From the NCBI RefSeq assembly GCF_036634195.1, contig NZ_JAZIFY010000001.1:2986501-3050500 (forward strand): a stretch of 64,000 nucleotides of DNA. Direction: 5' to 3'. The translations under genes and the position numbers were made by a program. Position 1 is the stretch's first letter. Every line of letters starts with the position of its first letter. The notes below the pieces were generated by a model. The model did no database searches and was not told the DNA's origin. It was given only the letters and a program-made list of their open reading frames with translations. This stretch comes from Streptomyces sp. P9-A4 (GTDB taxonomy: Bacteria; Actinomycetota; Actinomycetes; Streptomycetales; Streptomycetaceae). Positions 1 to 7,979 of this stretch are shown here, piece after piece.

Positions 1-1
1 C

Positions 2-535
2 GTCGACGTACGGGGCAACGCCGGCGGCAACATCAGCGAACTCGTCGTCGAGAAGCTCACCCGCAAGATCCTCGGCTGGGACCTCACTCGCAACGCCCAG
101 CCCGTCGCGTACGCCTCCAACGCCCCGCGCGGCCCCATCGTCGCGCTCGCGGACGAGGCGACCTCCTCCGACGGCGACATGATCACCGCCGCGTTCAAGC
201 TGCTCGGCCTCGGTCCGGTCGTCGGCCAGCGCACCTGGGGCGGGGTGGTCGGCATGACCGGCCGCCACCAGCTCGGGGACGGCACGCAGATCACCGTCCC
301 GATGAACGCGGCCTGGTTCCCCGAGTACGGCTGGTCCCTGGAGAACCACGGCGTCGAACCGGACCTCGCGGTGCTCCGTACGCCACTGGACTGGGCGGAG
401 GGCCGGTACGGACAGCTCGACGACGCGGTCCACATGGCCCTCGCGCTCCTCACGGAGACCCCGGCGGCGAGCCCGCCGGGGTACGAGGCCCTGCCGGACC
501 GCTCCCGCCCGAAACTGCCGCCGAGGGCGACCTAG
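2..535 (+). CDS. Tricorn-like S41 serine protease, C-terminal part
   Basis: These are the last 177 codons of a gene entering from the left edge in frame 2. They match the catalytic S41 half of tricorn-type proteases, cytoplasmic enzymes that trim peptides released by larger proteases. The fragment starts with a VRGNAGG loop motif (visible residues 3-9). The nucleophile region TSSDGD follows, with the expected catalytic serine at visible residue 56, and then the ENHGVEPD segment common in the family. The TAG stop lies inside the CTAG at 532-535, which is also the left boundary of the palindromic element that follows. S41 membership is clear; tricorn rather than another S41 protease is inferred because the N-terminal propellers lie outside the window. 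Confidence 0.85.
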   Translation, partial: VDVRGNAGGNISELVVEKLTRKILGWDLTRNAQPVAYASNAPRGPIVALADEATSSDGDMITAAFKLLGLGPVVGQRTWGGVVGMTGRHQLGDGTQITVPMNAAWFPEYGWSLENHGVEPDLAVLRTPLDWAEGRYGQLDDAVHMALALLTETPAASPPGYEALPDRSRPKLPPRAT

Positions 536-591
536 GGCCTGTCGTCGAACTCCCGCCGCGGGGCAGGTGGGAGGTCGACGACAGGCCCTAG
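532..591. mobile_element. MITE-like palindrome bounded by CTAG
   Basis: Two 23-bp arms (532-554 and 569-591) are inverted copies with a single mismatch, separated by a 14-nt loop. Each outer edge is CTAG. The arm sequence GGCCTGTCGTC resembles the right end of the adjacent insertion sequence (GGTCTGTCGTC on the bottom strand). This looks like a non-autonomous IS5-family derivative with CTAG target duplications. As RNA it would also fold into a strong hairpin and could end transcription of the protease gene and the opposing gene. The hairpin is seen directly; its origin as a mobile element is inferred. Confidence 0.65.
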
Positions 592-1481
592 GCGGTGTCT
601 TCAAATGATCGCTGCTGGTGGATCATGGTTGCGTGATACGTCGTCATGAGCTGTCTGATGCCGAGTGGGAGTTCGTCCGGCCGTTGCTTCCCGTGTCGTT
701 GCGGGGGCGGAAGCGGCTGGACGATCGCAGGGTGTTGAACGGGATCGTGTGGAAGTTCCGGACCGGGACGGCCTGGCGGGACGTGCCCGAGTGTTACGGG
801 CCGTGGGCCACGCTCCACACGCGTTTTCGCAGGTGGGCGGCGGACGGGACGTTCGACCGGATGCTGCGGGCCGCGCAGGCGAAGGCGGACGCGGCGGGCG
901 ACATCGAGTGGCTGGTGTCGGTCGACTCCACGGTCGTCCGCGCCCATCAGCACGCGGCCGGGGCCCGAAAAGGGGGCTCCGCGACCCGGCCCTCGGCCGG
1001 TCCAGGGGTGGCCTGACCAGCAAGATTCATCTGGCCTGCGACGGGCGGGGCCGTCCGCTCGGCTTCGTCGTCACGGGCGGCAACACCAACGACTGCACCC
1101 GGTTCACCACGGTCATGGAAGCGATCCGGGTGCCCCGGATCGGACCGGGACGGCCCCGGATCCGGCCCGATCACGTCTTGGGAGACAAGGGCTACAGCTC
1201 GAAGGCGATCCGTGCCTGGCTCCGCCGTCGGGGCATCCCGCACACGATTCCCGAGCGGGCCGACCAGGTCCGCAACCGGGCCCGGCGAGGCAGCCGCGGA
1301 GGCCGCCCGCCGGCCTTCGACCGCGAGGCATACAAGCATCGCAACGTCGTGGAACGCTGCTTCAACCGCCTGAAGCAGTGGCGGGGCATCGCCACCCGAT
1401 ACGACAAGACCGCCCAGTCCTACGAAGCCGCCGTCGCCCTCGCCTCACTCCTGATGTGGGCGTGACATTTGACGACAGACC
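592..1481 (+). mobile_element. IS5-family insertion sequence, about 0.9 kb
   Basis: The element runs between CTAG copies at 588-591 and 1482-1485, which fit the YTAR/TA target duplications known for IS5-group elements. Its ends are imperfect inverted repeats: the left end begins GCGGTGTCTTCAAATG and the right end read on the bottom strand begins GGTCTGTCGTCAAATG (12 of 16 match). It carries one transposase split over two reading frames. Both frames and all DDE residues look intact, so the copy may still be active. It sits directly next to the palindrome at 532-591. Confidence 0.85.
618..1465 (+). CDS. IS5-family transposase made by -1 frameshift
   Basis: Two overlapping frames encode one DDE transposase. 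Frame A (618-1016; GTG 633 is the likelier start, giving VIRRHELSDAEWE) holds the N-terminal DUF4096-like domain and the first catalytic Asp in VSVDSTVVRAHQ. Frame B continues to 1465 with the second Asp in VLGDKGYSS and the Glu in VVERCFNRLKQW. Slipping back one base at CGA-AAA-GG (966-973) joins ARK to RGLRDPALGRSRGG, which restores the continuous sequence seen in related one-frame transposases. Programmed -1 frameshifting is usual in this IS group, so this is probably not a broken gene. Confidence 0.85.
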
Positions 1482-1979
1482 CTAGAGGAAGGCCAGTTCC
1501 CCCAGGTCCAGCTCGTAGGCGGCCCCCGCCTCACCGCCGAGCGTCACACTCCCGACCACCCCGAAACCGACCCGCCCGAGCACGGCCCTCGACCCCGCGT
1601 TGTCGAGGGTCGTGACGGCGGTCAGCCGGCTCAGCCCGTACGTCTCGCGCGCCAGCCGGCACACCTCCCGCACCCCGGCGGTCGCCACCCCGCGCCCGGT
1701 CGCCTTCTCGGCCACCCGGTAGCCCAGCTCGGCCTCCCCGTCGACGAGGTCGACCAGGTTGAACCGCCCGAGGATCTCCCCGCCCTCCCCCACCAGCACA
1801 TGGAACCGGATCGTCCCGGTCTCCTGCTCGTCGAGCAGCGCCCGGTGCCGTTCCGCGAAGTCGGCGAAGTACGCGTCCCCCCGGTCGGGCACGGACGCGG
1901 CGAAGTACGCCCGGTTCTCGCGCTCGAAGGCGAGGAGGGCGGTGGCGTGATCGGATCGCAGTCGCTCAAGTACGGCCAT
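1482..1979 (-). CDS. GNAT family N-acetyltransferase (RimJ/RimL-like)
   Basis: This 165-residue protein has the RimJ/RimL-type GNAT layout. It has an N-terminal helix-rich part, a central strand ending in GRFNLVDL, the acetyl-CoA loop ATGRGVATAG with the R-x-x-G-x-A signature, and a C-terminal NAGSRAVLGRVGF segment typical of enzymes that acetylate protein N-termini or small amines. The substrate cannot be read from the sequence. The ATG at 1979 starts MAVLERLRSD. Its TAG stop uses the CTAG at 1482-1485, the right target duplication of the insertion sequence, so the protein end was not changed by the insertion. Confidence 0.8.
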   Translation of the reverse strand: MAVLERLRSDHATALLAFERENRAYFAASVPDRGDAYFADFAERHRALLDEQETGTIRFHVLVGEGGEILGRFNLVDLVDGEAELGYRVAEKATGRGVATAGVREVCRLARETYGLSRLTAVTTLDNAGSRAVLGRVGFGVVGSVTLGGEAGAAYELDLGELAFL

Positions 1980-2087
1980 GGGCGCCACCGTACGAAGATC
2001 CGCCGCCGGACACGTACAACTTTTCGGCCTGCGGCGGGCCTGAACGGGTGTCGTACAACAGCGTCGCCCGAGGACGCGCACGTGAAA

Positions 2088-2117
2088 GGGCGCACCCGGG
2101 TGATCCCGGGTGCGCCC
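2088..2117 (-). terminator. Perfect 13-bp hairpin terminator
   Basis: Arms 2088-2100 and 2105-2117 pair perfectly around the 4-nt loop TGAT. Read on the minus strand the hairpin is followed by TTT. It lies just downstream of the 61-residue gene at 2159-2344, so it most likely ends that transcript. Confidence 0.75.
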
Positions 2118-2158
2118 TCCCGACGCGACCGACACGATCGCACGCGAAACGCGACGTG

Positions 2159-2344
2159 TCAGGCGTCGTAGTCCTGGTCGAGACGGTCCCGGGCCTCCTG
2201 CTGGGCCCGGCGCGTCTCGTCGTCGGAGCGGTCGCGGCCCTGGGAGGCGCGCTCGGACGCCTCGTCCTTCTTCTTGCCCATGGCCTGCTTGGCCTGCTGC
2301 TTGAGCTGCTCCGACTTGTCCTTGAACTGGTCTGCCATGCCCAT
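2159..2344 (-). CDS. Small hydrophilic helical protein, unknown
   Basis: The product is 61 residues, almost entirely charged and Gln-rich, with repeats of the type KQQAKQAMGKKKDEA and no cysteine or membrane segment. It resembles small CsbD/stress-type helical proteins in composition, but I do not recognise a named family and assign no function. AGGAG nine bases before ATG 2344 supports the start MGMADQF. It is a single-gene unit: a strong terminator follows at 2088-2117 and the next upstream gene ends at 2457. Confidence 0.65.
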   Translation of the reverse strand: MGMADQFKDKSEQLKQQAKQAMGKKKDEASERASQGRDRSDDETRRAQQEARDRLDQDYDA

Positions 2345-2456
2345 GAACGTTCACTCCTAGAAAGATGTGTGCGGGGGCCGGGGGCTGCTTGCCCCTCGGG
2401 CCTCGACCAGCGTTGCACGAGCGAACATTCCACGCATTTCGATCAGTTACGGACCG

Positions 2457-3347
2457 CTACCGGGCGGCGGACCCGCCCGCCCTGGCCTCCTCGTCGGCCG
2501 CCCCGCCCGCGCCCACGAGCCCCTTGGGCACCGAGCCGAGCCGGGGCTCGAAGCGCTTCATCTCGCGCTGCCCGACGGTCGCGATCATCCCGGGCAGATA
2601 GCCCCGGACCGACTGCATCCCGCGCAGCCACCACTGCGCGTACACATGGGCCGAGCGCCGCTCGATGCCCGCCACGATCCGGTCGACGGCCGGGCCGAGG
2701 GGGTACGTGCGGTTCGCCGGCCACGGCAGCCGCTGCCGCAGCTCCTTCATCACGTCGTCCTGGTCGGCGCCCCGCACCATGTCCGTGTCGGTCCAGGAGA
2801 GATAGCCGACGCCGACCTTCACTCCCTTGTACGCGACCTCGGCGCGCAGGCTGTGCGCGAAGGCCTCGACGCCCGACTTGGAGGCGCAGTACGCCGACAT
2901 CATCGGCGCCGGCGTGAGGGCGGCGAGGGAGGCGATCTGGAGGAAGTACCCCCGGGACTCCATGAGGACGGGCAGGAACGCCCGGCCCGTCACGGCGCCG
3001 CCGATCAGGTTGACCTCGATGACCCGCCGCCAGGCGACCGGGTCGGACTCGGCGAACGGACCGCCCGCCGCGACACCGGCGTTGGCGACGACGATGTCGA
3101 CCTTCCCGAAGCGTTCCTTCACCTCGGCCGCGACCCGGGCCATCGCCTCGTGGTCGGTGACGTCGGCGTGCCACCAGTCGGCCTCGGTGTGCAGCCGCCC
3201 GGCGACCTCCTTGAGCTGCTCCGGCTCCAGGCCGACGAGCGCGATCTTCGCGCCGCGCGCGGAGAGCTTGCGGGCGAGGAGTTCCCCGACCCCGCGGGCA
3301 CCTCCGGTGACGACCGCGACCTGTCCTTCCAGGCTCACCCGGCTCAT
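2457..3347 (-). CDS. Short-chain dehydrogenase/reductase (SDR)
   Basis: This 296-residue classical SDR has the cofactor motif TGGARGVG near residue 15, NANAGV near 90, a catalytic Ser in LQIASLAA and the YCASK pair (YxxxK). An extended C-terminal tail after residue 230 is usual for SDRs that act on bulky or membrane-associated substrates. It is the last gene of the three-gene operon: its ATG overlaps the hydrolase stop by 4 bp (ATGA at 3344-3347), so translation is probably coupled. In this context it may oxidise an alcohol released by the upstream monooxygenase and hydrolase. The reaction is inferred; the fold is clear. Confidence 0.85.
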   Translation of the reverse strand: MSRVSLEGQVAVVTGGARGVGELLARKLSARGAKIALVGLEPEQLKEVAGRLHTEADWWHADVTDHEAMARVAAEVKERFGKVDIVVANAGVAAGGPFAESDPVAWRRVIEVNLIGGAVTGRAFLPVLMESRGYFLQIASLAALTPAPMMSAYCASKSGVEAFAHSLRAEVAYKGVKVGVGYLSWTDTDMVRGADQDDVMKELRQRLPWPANRTYPLGPAVDRIVAGIERRSAHVYAQWWLRGMQSVRGYLPGMIATVGQREMKRFEPRLGSVPKGLVGAGGAADEEARAGGSAAR

Positions 3348-4249
3348 GCCTTCTCCTTCACTTCCAGGTAGGTGTCGGTCAGTGCACGGATCCGCGCGGT
3401 GACGGCCTCGGGGGCCTCCACCGGCGTCATATGTCCCATACCCGCGAGTTCGAGCAGGCCCACGCACTGCGGGAGGGCCTCGGCCATCGCCCGCGAGTGG
3501 ACGGGCGGGGTGAGCCGGTCGACGGTGCCGACGAGGACGGCGACCGGCAGGTCGAGGGCCCGTACGCCCGCTTCGAGGTCGAGCGCGGAGAGCACCCCGG
3601 ACCAGCCGACACGGGCGCCGCGCGGGCAGGCGTGCACGATCCTGGCACAGGCGTCGACCCGGTCCGGGGCGGAACCCGGGCCCATCGTCGCGTGCTTGAG
3701 GATCTTCTTCGAGACGGCGTTGACCGGCCCGAGCGGCGCCTTGGCGCCGAGGACGCCCCGGGTCAGCCGGGTGCGGCGGGCGCTCGGACGGCCCGGTACG
3801 ACGGTGGCCTCGGCGGTCAGCCGGGAGGCCCCGGTGGAGCAGAGCAGCAGGGCCGCCGCGTGCTCCCGGAGGCCGGGCCGGCCGGCCGCCGCCATCAGCG
3901 TCATGCCGCCCATGGAGTGCCCGGCGACGACGGCCTTCTCGCCGGGGGCGAGGGTGGCCGCGAGGACCGCTTCGAGGTCGTCGGCGAGTGCGCGGGTCGA
4001 GTACCCGGCGGGTCCGGCCGGGGCCGGGGACAGGCCGTGGCCGCGCTGGTCGTAGGCGATGACGCGGTGGTCGGCGGCGAGGGCCCGTATCTGCTCGGCC
4101 CAGAAGGCGATCGAGCACGTCCAGCCGTGGGAGAGGACGACGGCGGGCGCGCCCTCGGGGCCGTACACCTCGACGTGGATCCGGGCGCCGTCGGCGGAGA
4201 CGGCGGTGAGTTCGCGCGACGCGGGCAGCGAGGTCAGGTGCCGGCTCAC
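3344..4249 (-). CDS. Alpha/beta hydrolase, putative esterase
   Basis: This 301-residue alpha/beta hydrolase has an oxyanion segment SHGWTCS, the nucleophile elbow GHSMGGM, an acid in GTVDRLTPP and the catalytic His in GMGHMTPVE. The start is GTG at 4249, overlapping the monooxygenase stop by 4 bp (GTGA), and the stop overlaps the SDR start. Pairing with a Baeyer-Villiger-type monooxygenase is a known arrangement in which the ketone is turned into an ester or lactone that the hydrolase opens. The substrate is not evident. Confidence 0.85.
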   Translation of the reverse strand: MSRHLTSLPASRELTAVSADGARIHVEVYGPEGAPAVVLSHGWTCSIAFWAEQIRALAADHRVIAYDQRGHGLSPAPAGPAGYSTRALADDLEAVLAATLAPGEKAVVAGHSMGGMTLMAAAGRPGLREHAAALLLCSTGASRLTAEATVVPGRPSARRTRLTRGVLGAKAPLGPVNAVSKKILKHATMGPGSAPDRVDACARIVHACPRGARVGWSGVLSALDLEAGVRALDLPVAVLVGTVDRLTPPVHSRAMAEALPQCVGLLELAGMGHMTPVEAPEAVTARIRALTDTYLEVKEKA

Positions 4250-5805
4250 TGGGCGGCCTCCTTCTTGTGGGAGGTGGCGCCGCGCCCCTTCGCCGCGGCG
4301 GCGGGCTCGGCCGCACGGGCGGACTTGACCGGCTCGGCCGCGCGGACGACCTCGTACTCCGAGAGGTCGACCTGACGGGTCTCGCGCCGGAACTCGCCCG
4401 TCGTGCCCGGCCACAGCGTGGTGTTGCGGCCGTTGGCGTCGAGGTACCAGCTGTCGCAGCCGCCGGCCTTCCAGACGGTCCGCTCCATCCGGGCCTGCAC
4501 CTTGCGGTTCCAGGCGCCGACGGCGGAGGGCCGGGCGGCGAGGGCGGCGCGCCCGCCGAGAACGTTCAGCTGGCGCAGGTAGTCGGCCATGTAGTTCAGC
4601 TGGGACTCGATCATCAGGATCATCGAGGAGTTCCCGAGGCCGGTGTTGGGGCCGATGACCGTCATGAAGTTGGGGAAGCCGGCGGCGGTGGCGCCGCGCA
4701 GCGCCTCCACCCCGCCCTTCCAGGACTCGGCGAGGGTCTGCCCCTCGTCGCCGACGACCCGTTCCGCGATCGGCATGTCCGTGACGTGGAAGCCGGTGCC
4801 GAAGACGATCGCGTCGACCTCGGTCTCGGTGCCGTCGGCGGCGACCACGGTGGAGCCGCGGACCTCGCGGAGCCCGGAGGCGACGACATCGACGTTGGGC
4901 TGCGCGAGCGCCGGGTAGTACGCGTTGGAGAGCAGGATCCGCTTGCAGCCGATGCGGTACGAGGGCGTCAGCTTGGCCCGCAGCACCGGGTCCTTGATCG
5001 ACTTGGCGATGTTGGCCTTGGCGAGCTTCTCGACGAGCCCGAGTTCGTTGGGGTGCTTGGTGAAGGCGCCGACCTGGAGTTCGCGGATGCCCCAGAGGAT
5101 GCCCCGGCGCAGGGTGCCCGTGACGGGCAGGGCGCGGTGGAGCCAGCGCTCGGGGCCGGTGATGGCCCGGTCCATGCGGCGCATGACCCAGGGGGGCGTG
5201 CGCTGGAAGAGGGTCAGTTTCCCGACCTTCGGCTGGATGGCGGGCACGATCTGGATGGCGGAGGCGCCGGTGCCGACCATGGCGACGCGCTTGCCGGTGA
5301 GGTCGTAGTCGTGGTCCCAGCGGGCCGAGTGGAAGACCTTGCCGGGGAAGTCGGCGATGCCGGGGATGTCCGGGATCCTGGGGTCGGAGAGCGGCCCGGT
5401 CGCGGAGACGACGACCTCGGCGCTGAAGCCGCCGCGGCTGGTCTCGATCTCCCAGCGGAGCGTCTCGGTGTCCCACGCCATGCGCAGCACCTCGTGTTCG
5501 AGGCGCAGATGGGGGCGGATGCCGAAGGTGTCGGTGACGTGTTCGAGGTAGGCCCGGATGTGGCGCTGGCCGGAGAAGGTCCGGGGCCAGTCGGGGTTGG
5601 GCGCGAAGGAGAAGGAGTAGAGGTGGGAGGGGACGTCGCAGGCACAGCCCGGGTAGCTGTTGTCCCGCCATGTGCCGCCCACGGAGTCGGCCCGCTCCAG
5701 GACCACGAAGTCGGTGATCCCCTCGCGGCGCAGCCGGACCGCGGCGCCGAGGCCACCGAATCCGGATCCGATCACCGCCACCCGTACGTGCTCGTGCTTC
5801 GCCAT
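4246..5805 (-). CDS. Flavin monooxygenase, Baeyer-Villiger type
   Basis: The 519-residue protein has an FAD-binding GSGFGGLGA near residue 13 and the fingerprint FPGKVFHSARWD, which fits the Baeyer-Villiger pattern FxGxxxHxxxW[PD]. A second dinucleotide motif, GTGASAIQ, binds NADPH. The GTGFHVTDMP stretch and the long C-terminal part also fit class B monooxygenases acting on ketones or steroids. ATG 5805 has GGGAGG four bases upstream. The tail after residue 495 is Ala/Lys-rich and probably disordered. It is first in the operon and divergent from a MerR gene, with paired TACCG/CGGTA dyads between them. Confidence 0.88.
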   Translation of the reverse strand: MAKHEHVRVAVIGSGFGGLGAAVRLRREGITDFVVLERADSVGGTWRDNSYPGCACDVPSHLYSFSFAPNPDWPRTFSGQRHIRAYLEHVTDTFGIRPHLRLEHEVLRMAWDTETLRWEIETSRGGFSAEVVVSATGPLSDPRIPDIPGIADFPGKVFHSARWDHDYDLTGKRVAMVGTGASAIQIVPAIQPKVGKLTLFQRTPPWVMRRMDRAITGPERWLHRALPVTGTLRRGILWGIRELQVGAFTKHPNELGLVEKLAKANIAKSIKDPVLRAKLTPSYRIGCKRILLSNAYYPALAQPNVDVVASGLREVRGSTVVAADGTETEVDAIVFGTGFHVTDMPIAERVVGDEGQTLAESWKGGVEALRGATAAGFPNFMTVIGPNTGLGNSSMILMIESQLNYMADYLRQLNVLGGRAALAARPSAVGAWNRKVQARMERTVWKAGGCDSWYLDANGRNTTLWPGTTGEFRRETRQVDLSEYEVVRAAEPVKSARAAEPAAAAKGRGATSHKKEAAQ

Positions 5806-5875
5806 GCCGCCTCCCGCGGGCCCGACTGATCGCGCCAGCAATCACTGGCACAGTCGGGACTGTAGAGCAGCTCCA

Positions 5876-5918
5876 TACCGAGCGGTAGGGGTACGACGAG
5901 GGAAAGTTACCGGCGGTA
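5876..5918. promoter_or_regulatory. Two TACCG-CGGTA dyads, candidate MerR operators
   Basis: Between the divergent monooxygenase and MerR genes lie TACCG-AG-CGGTA (5876-5887) and TACCG-G-CGGTA (5908-5918). Both have identical 5-bp arms, and their centres are 32 bp (three helical turns) apart. They are the natural candidates for binding by the adjacent MerR-like protein. The dyads are seen directly; the binding protein is inferred. Confidence 0.55.
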
Positions 5919-5936
5919 CAACATAGGCTGGCGGGC

Positions 5937-6644
5937 GTGGCAGAAGGATCGGGCAAGGGATCGGGAACCGACACCGTGGCGGACGAGGACGAACGCGAGT
6001 ACCGCATGGAGGAACTGGCGTCCGCCGCCGGCATCACCGTGCGCACCCTGCGCTTCTACCGCGAGCGCGGACTGATCCCGCCGCCCCGCAGGGAGGGCCG
6101 GATCGCCTGGTACGACACCCGGCACCTGGCCCGGCTGCGCACCATCGCCGCCCTCCTGGAGCGCGGCCACACCCTCAACGGCATCGCCGACCTCACCACC
6201 GCCTTCGAGAGCGGCCGGAACGTCCACGAGGTCCTCGCCCTCCCCGCCCCCTCCGAGGAGGAGCCGGTCCGCCTCACCCCCGAGGAGCTGGCCGACCACT
6301 TCGCCGGCGAGGTCACCGCCGAGAACCTCGCCGCCGCGCTCGACCTCGGCTACCTCGTCACCGACGGCGAGGAGATCATCCACATCAGCCGCCGGCTGCT
6401 CGACGTCTCCGCCGCCCTCGTCCGCGAGGGCATCCCACTCGCCGAGGTCCTCAAGGCGGGCTCCCGCGTCCGCGAGCACGCCGACGCCCTCGCGGAACTC
6501 TTCACCGAACTCCTGCGCACCCACGCGGGCGAGGACGACGTGTGGCGGCTGCGCCCCCTCGCGAAGAGCGTGGTGGAGGCGGAACTGTCCCTGGCCCTCG
6601 ACCGACGGCTCCGCGCCGGGGAGGACCCGGAACCGGCCTCATGA
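5937..6644 (+). CDS. MerR family transcriptional regulator
   Basis: A winged-helix MerR domain starts near residue 23 with MEELASAAGITVRTLRFYRERGLI. The dimerisation helix includes ARLRTIAALLERGHTLNGIADL, and a C-terminal effector region follows without a cysteine cluster, so a small organic ligand is more likely than a metal. The longest start is GTG 5937; ATG 6006, right at the HTH domain, is the alternative. Divergence from the monooxygenase operon and the paired dyads between them suggest it controls that operon and itself. Confidence 0.8.
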   Translation: MAEGSGKGSGTDTVADEDEREYRMEELASAAGITVRTLRFYRERGLIPPPRREGRIAWYDTRHLARLRTIAALLERGHTLNGIADLTTAFESGRNVHEVLALPAPSEEEPVRLTPEELADHFAGEVTAENLAAALDLGYLVTDGEEIIHISRRLLDVSAALVREGIPLAEVLKAGSRVREHADALAELFTELLRTHAGEDDVWRLRPLAKSVVEAELSLALDRRLRAGEDPEPAS

Positions 6645-6745
6645 CCGCCTGACAGGTTCTTCAACGGTTCTTCATCACCCCGGTCCTACGGTCGGTCCAC
6701 CTACCGAGGAACGGGCTGACCGGGAGAACCGACGGGAGCAAGCGG

Positions 6746-7003
6746 GTGCTGCCGGCCGCGGCGGCTGCGATCGTGGCGTTCACACTCGCGCCGAAGCTCA
6801 CCCCCGAGCAGGTCAGGACCCAGTTCGCCTTCGCCGCGCGCATGCGGAGGAACGGCGCCCCGGACTTCCCCGACCCCGAACCCGACGGCAACGTCTACGG
6901 GGACGTCACCTGGGACTCGACCACGGCCGCAGCCAAGCGGGCCGCCCGCGACTGCGCCCCGATCATCGCCGACCCGGTCGACCAGGGTCCGGGCAAGGGG
7001 TGA
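6746..7003 (+). CDS. Small protein, remnant of a lipoprotein-like family
   Basis: The 85-residue product from GTG 6746 contains FAFAARMRRNGAPDFPDPEPDG. It resembles the signature of small exported actinobacterial proteins encoded beside efflux adaptor genes, which usually read ACMRKNGVPDFPDPD. The usual signal peptide and lipobox are absent, and only a short Ala-rich N-terminus remains. It ends in a GTGA overlap with the next reading frame, an operon-like arrangement. Because the partner gene is cut off after about 35 codons, this is probably what is left of a decayed operon. Function unknown. Confidence 0.5.
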   Translation: MLPAAAAAIVAFTLAPKLTPEQVRTQFAFAARMRRNGAPDFPDPEPDGNVYGDVTWDSTTAAAKRAARDCAPIIADPVDQGPGKG

Positions 7004-7110
7004 GCGGGATGTTCACCGAAGAGAAGGCCGACGGGGACACGGTCGCGGCCCCGGACGCGGCTCCGGAACCGGCCCCGGCCCCGCGCCGCCGCCGGAGCCG
7101 TCCGGCGACG
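7000..7110 (+). pseudogene. 5' fragment of an efflux adaptor-like gene
   Basis: GTG 7000 overlaps the previous stop and opens a frame reading MSGMFTEEKADGD followed by a Pro/Ala stretch and PRRRRSRP. This is how the cytoplasmic N-terminus of HlyD/peptidoglycan-binding efflux adaptors in streptomycetes often looks. The membrane helix and the rest of the protein are missing: from about 7110 the frame runs antisense into the end of xth. I read it as a deletion remnant. Identity is inferred from context and composition only. Confidence 0.4.
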
Positions 7111-7131
7111 GCGAGCAACACAGCCGGACGG
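7098..7131 (-). terminator. Possible hairpin after xth
   Basis: CCGTCCGGC (7098-7106) and GCCGGACGG (7123-7131) are a perfect 9-bp inverted repeat with a 16-nt loop, 20 bp past the xth stop. No T-run follows, so this is a weak call. Confidence 0.4.
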
Positions 7132-7150
7132 GGCCTTCCGCTGCCGCTCC

Positions 7151-7954
7151 CTACAGGTCGTAGACGGCCGTCACGGGGGCGTGGTCGCTCCAGCGCTCCT
7201 CGTGGGTGGCGGCCCGCTCGACGTACGCCTTGACGGCCTTGGCGGCGAGACCGGCGGTGGCCATCTGGTAGTCGATGCGCCAGCCGGAGTCATTATCGAA
7301 GGCCCGCCCGCGGTAGGACCACCAGGAGTAGGGCCCCTCCTGCTCGGGGTGGAGCTCCCGTACGACGTCGACGTAGCCCCCGTCCGCCGCGTCGAGCACC
7401 CGGCCGAGCCATTCCCGCTCCTCGGGCAGGAAGCCGGCGTTCTTCTTGTTGGCCTTCCAGTTCTTGAGGTCGGCCTCGCGGTGGGCGATGTTCCAGTCGC
7501 CGCAGACGACGACCTCGCGCCCGTCGGCGGCGGCCTTCTCGCGCAGCTCCTTGAGGTACGGCAGGAAGGCGTCCATGAACCGGTACTTCTCGTCCTGGCG
7601 CTCGGTGCCGACCTCGCCGGAGGGCAGATAGAGGCTGGCGACGGTGACGCCGGGCAGGTCGGCCTCGACGTACCGGCCGCTGCCGTCGAACTCGCTCGAC
7701 CCGAAGCCGACGCGGACCCGGTCGGGCTCGCGGCGGGTGTAGAGGGAGACACCGGCGCGGCCCTTGGCGGCGGCGGGCGCGTGGACGGTGAACCAGCCCT
7801 CGGGAGCCCGCACCTCCTCGGGCAGCTGCGCCTCCTCGGCGCGCACCTCCTGGAGGCAGACGGCATCGGCGGAGGTCCCGCCCAGCCACTCGACGAACCC
7901 CTTCTTGGCGGCGGCACGGAGCCCGTTGACATTGACGCTGGTCACAGTGTACAA
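7151..7954 (-). CDS. xth: Exodeoxyribonuclease III, 5' end altered by prophage
   Basis: This AP endonuclease/3'-5' exonuclease of about 267 residues has all family motifs: NVNGLRAA, the Glu in CLQEVRA, CGDWNIAH, and the C-terminal RIDYQMA and WSDHAPV. It repairs abasic sites and 3' blocked ends. The current start is TTG 7954 (residues 2-6 YTVTS), with AAGGGG six bases upstream. The native start, ATG CTC ACT GTG ACC AGC, lies 5.6 kb away at 13531, split off when a phage integrated at 7937-7949. The element thus replaced the start codon and second codon but kept the frame, so the enzyme is probably still made, now from phage-side sequence. Confidence 0.88.
   Translation of the reverse strand: MYTVTSVNVNGLRAAAKKGFVEWLGGTSADAVCLQEVRAEEAQLPEEVRAPEGWFTVHAPAAAKGRAGVSLYTRREPDRVRVGFGSSEFDGSGRYVEADLPGVTVASLYLPSGEVGTERQDEKYRFMDAFLPYLKELREKAAADGREVVVCGDWNIAHREADLKNWKANKKNAGFLPEEREWLGRVLDAADGGYVDVVRELHPEQEGPYSWWSYRGRAFDNDSGWRIDYQMATAGLAAKAVKAYVERAATHEERWSDHAPVTAVYDL
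7937..7949. other. attL core of prophage remnant
   Basis: GCTGGTCACAGTG occurs here and again at 13514-13526. To the left is xth coding sequence; to the right the element begins with TACAAAACATG. The phage-side flanks of the two copies carry inverted ATGTTTTG / CAAAACAT arms, as expected of a serine-integrase attP. Confidence 0.8.
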
Positions 7955-7979
7955 AACATGCCCCTTGACGGGTGAAAGG

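Noticed and set aside
7151..7954. xth as a pseudogene
   Set aside because: Apart from the changed first two codons the reading frame and all catalytic motifs are intact.
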